Source: Clostridia bacterium (GTDB lineage Bacteria; Bacillota_A; Clostridia; Oscillospirales; CAG-272). From it: a stretch of 5,013 nt of DNA. The stretch covers positions 1 to 5,013 of the forward strand of contig JAFTRT010000157.1 in NCBI GenBank assembly GCA_017462145.1, in the 5' to 3' direction. The position numbers and the translations under genes are program-made. Shown here piece by piece: positions 4,209 through 5,013 of this stretch (positions are counted from its first letter, which is position 1; every line of letters starts with the position of its first letter). The notes beneath the pieces are model-generated. The model did not search any database. It saw only the letters and a list, made by a program, of their open reading frames with translations, and was not told the DNA's origin.

Positions 4209-5013
4209 ATGACCCAAAGTGCCCGAAAGAAATACCGCCAAAGCAAGAAAACGGTCTTTTTGACCCGTCTGTTCCCCTTGGCGGTCTTGCTCTGCCTTCT
4301 CCTCCTTTTGCTGTGGCAATCCTCCATGGTGGGAGACCGATTGCGGCAGACCCTTTCCCTATGCGGACGGGCACTCGTCCCCTCTCTTTTCCCTTTTTTG
4401 ATCCTGTCGGAGCTGATGCTGTCCTTGGGTCTCTCCGAAGATGCAGGCCGATTTGTTCCCGCTCCCGTACGCCGTTTTCTGGGGCTTTCCGAAGGCGGAA
4501 GCGCCGCTCTCCTGTTGGGAATGCTTTGCGGCTTTCCCATCGGAGCACGAATCCTCAAACGGCTATACGAAGAAGGCCTCATCCCCTCGGAGGAGGCACA
4601 GTATGCGTTGCCTCTTTGCAGTATTCCCAGCCCTGCTTTTTTGGTGGGAAGCGTGGGAATGGGTCTGTTTGACTCTGCAAAAGCGGGATTTCTCCTGTAC
4701 GGTTCTGTCATTCTTGCATCCCTCGTTGCCTCGTTTCTGCTCCGATTGGGCCGATCCAATCCCCCCACCCAAACCGTTTCTGCTCCCTCTCCGCCCCCTC
4801 GCCCCTGTTCCGCCTTGCTGTTTACCGAGGCGGTGATGGCTTCGATGGAGGGAATGATCCGAGTCTGTGCCTTTGTTCTGACCTTTTCCTGTGTCGGTGC
4901 GCTCTTGGACTGTATGCTTGCATGGCTTCCCATCCGCTTTCCTTCCGTGTTCTCTTCTCTGCTGTACGGAACCTTGGAGATGACGGGAGGGATCTTTTCA
5001 CTGTCCGCCCTTC
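4209..5013 (+). CDS. YlbJ-like sporulation integral membrane protein, 3' end beyond window
   Basis: The frame is open from the ATG at 4209 to the window edge (268 codons, no stop). It encodes a hydrophobic multi-pass protein beginning MTQSARKKYRQSKK, a basic cytoplasmic head, with membrane segments at about 20-36, 55-75, 98-112, 134-153, 158-179, 215-236 and 246-268. Motifs of the YlbJ / nucleoside-recognition (Gate) family are visible: LVPSLFPFLILSELM (56-70), LCGFPIGARILKRLYEEG (106-123) followed by P-S-E-E, FLVGSVGMGLF (144-154), and YGTLEMTGGI (253-262). In place of the common N-x-S-x-P segment this protein has CSIPSPAF (137-144). YlbJ is a sigma-E-controlled protein needed for spore formation in Bacillus; its transported substrate, if any, is unproven. 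A proline-rich loop (185-199) separates the two halves. The divergent pairing with yqfC fits a sporulation role. It could be a paralogue rather than true YlbJ, so I give no symbol. Confidence 0.85.
   Translation, partial: MTQSARKKYRQSKKTVFLTRLFPLAVLLCLLLLLLWQSSMVGDRLRQTLSLCGRALVPSLFPFLILSELMLSLGLSEDAGRFVPAPVRRFLGLSEGGSAALLLGMLCGFPIGARILKRLYEEGLIPSEEAQYALPLCSIPSPAFLVGSVGMGLFDSAKAGFLLYGSVILASLVASFLLRLGRSNPPTQTVSAPSPPPRPCSALLFTEAVMASMEGMIRVCAFVLTFSCVGALLDCMLAWLPIRFPSVFSSLLYGTLEMTGGIFSLSAL

Noticed and set aside
4187..4933. 248-codon minus-strand frame opposite the ylbJ-like gene
   Set aside because: The plus strand has a strong ribosome binding site, membrane segments and YlbJ motifs. The minus-strand product is basic low-complexity sequence.

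Overview
The window carries a conserved Firmicutes chromosomal cluster, most likely from an endospore-forming member of the Clostridia (perhaps Oscillospiraceae-like) of moderate to high GC content. That placement rests on three things: the sporulation genes yqfC, yqfD and a ylbJ-like gene; strong AGGAGG-type ribosome binding sites; and the gene order. Genus or species cannot be read from the sequence. I see no rRNA, tRNA, CRISPR array, insertion sequence or phage gene.

Layout. Five complete genes and one partial gene lie on the minus strand and are transcribed right to left: yqfC (3770-4111), yqfD (2487-3773), phoH/ybeZ (1514-2551), ybeY (985-1491), era (101-988) and the first 24 codons of recO (1-74). 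They are tightly packed. There are 4-nt ATGA overlaps at yqfC/yqfD and ybeY/era, a 65-nt overlap at yqfD/phoH, a 22-nt gap at phoH/ybeY and a 26-nt gap at era/recO. No terminator interrupts them, so they probably form one operon. To the right, divergently transcribed, is a ylbJ-like multi-pass membrane protein gene starting at 4209 and running off the window end. The 97-bp divergent region (4112-4208) has candidate sporulation (sigma-E-like) promoter elements on both strands. No stretch over 300 bases lacks a gene.

How the genes fit together. PhoH (YbeZ-type ATPase), YbeY (16S rRNA 3'-end endoribonuclease) and Era (GTPase that checks the 16S 3' end) form a small-subunit ribosome maturation module. 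RecO follows it as a DNA-repair gene. YqfC, YqfD and the YlbJ-like protein belong to families needed in the mother cell during spore formation. The arrangement would therefore place housekeeping ribosome and repair genes downstream of a sporulation pair. It predicts either read-through from a sporulation promoter or additional internal promoters.

Compared with the well-known Bacillus order (yqfC-yqfD-phoH-pgpH-ybeY-dgkA-cdd-era-recO), this copy lacks pgpH, dgkA and cdd. The most notable local features are the out-of-frame yqfD/phoH overlap with a perfect 10-bp hairpin just before the phoH ribosome binding site, two tandem palindromes at the 5' end of yqfC (one resembling a terminator on the opposite strand), and an AT-rich island inside yqfD. 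I found no convincing evidence of an undescribed biological system; the findings concern local gene structure and regulation.
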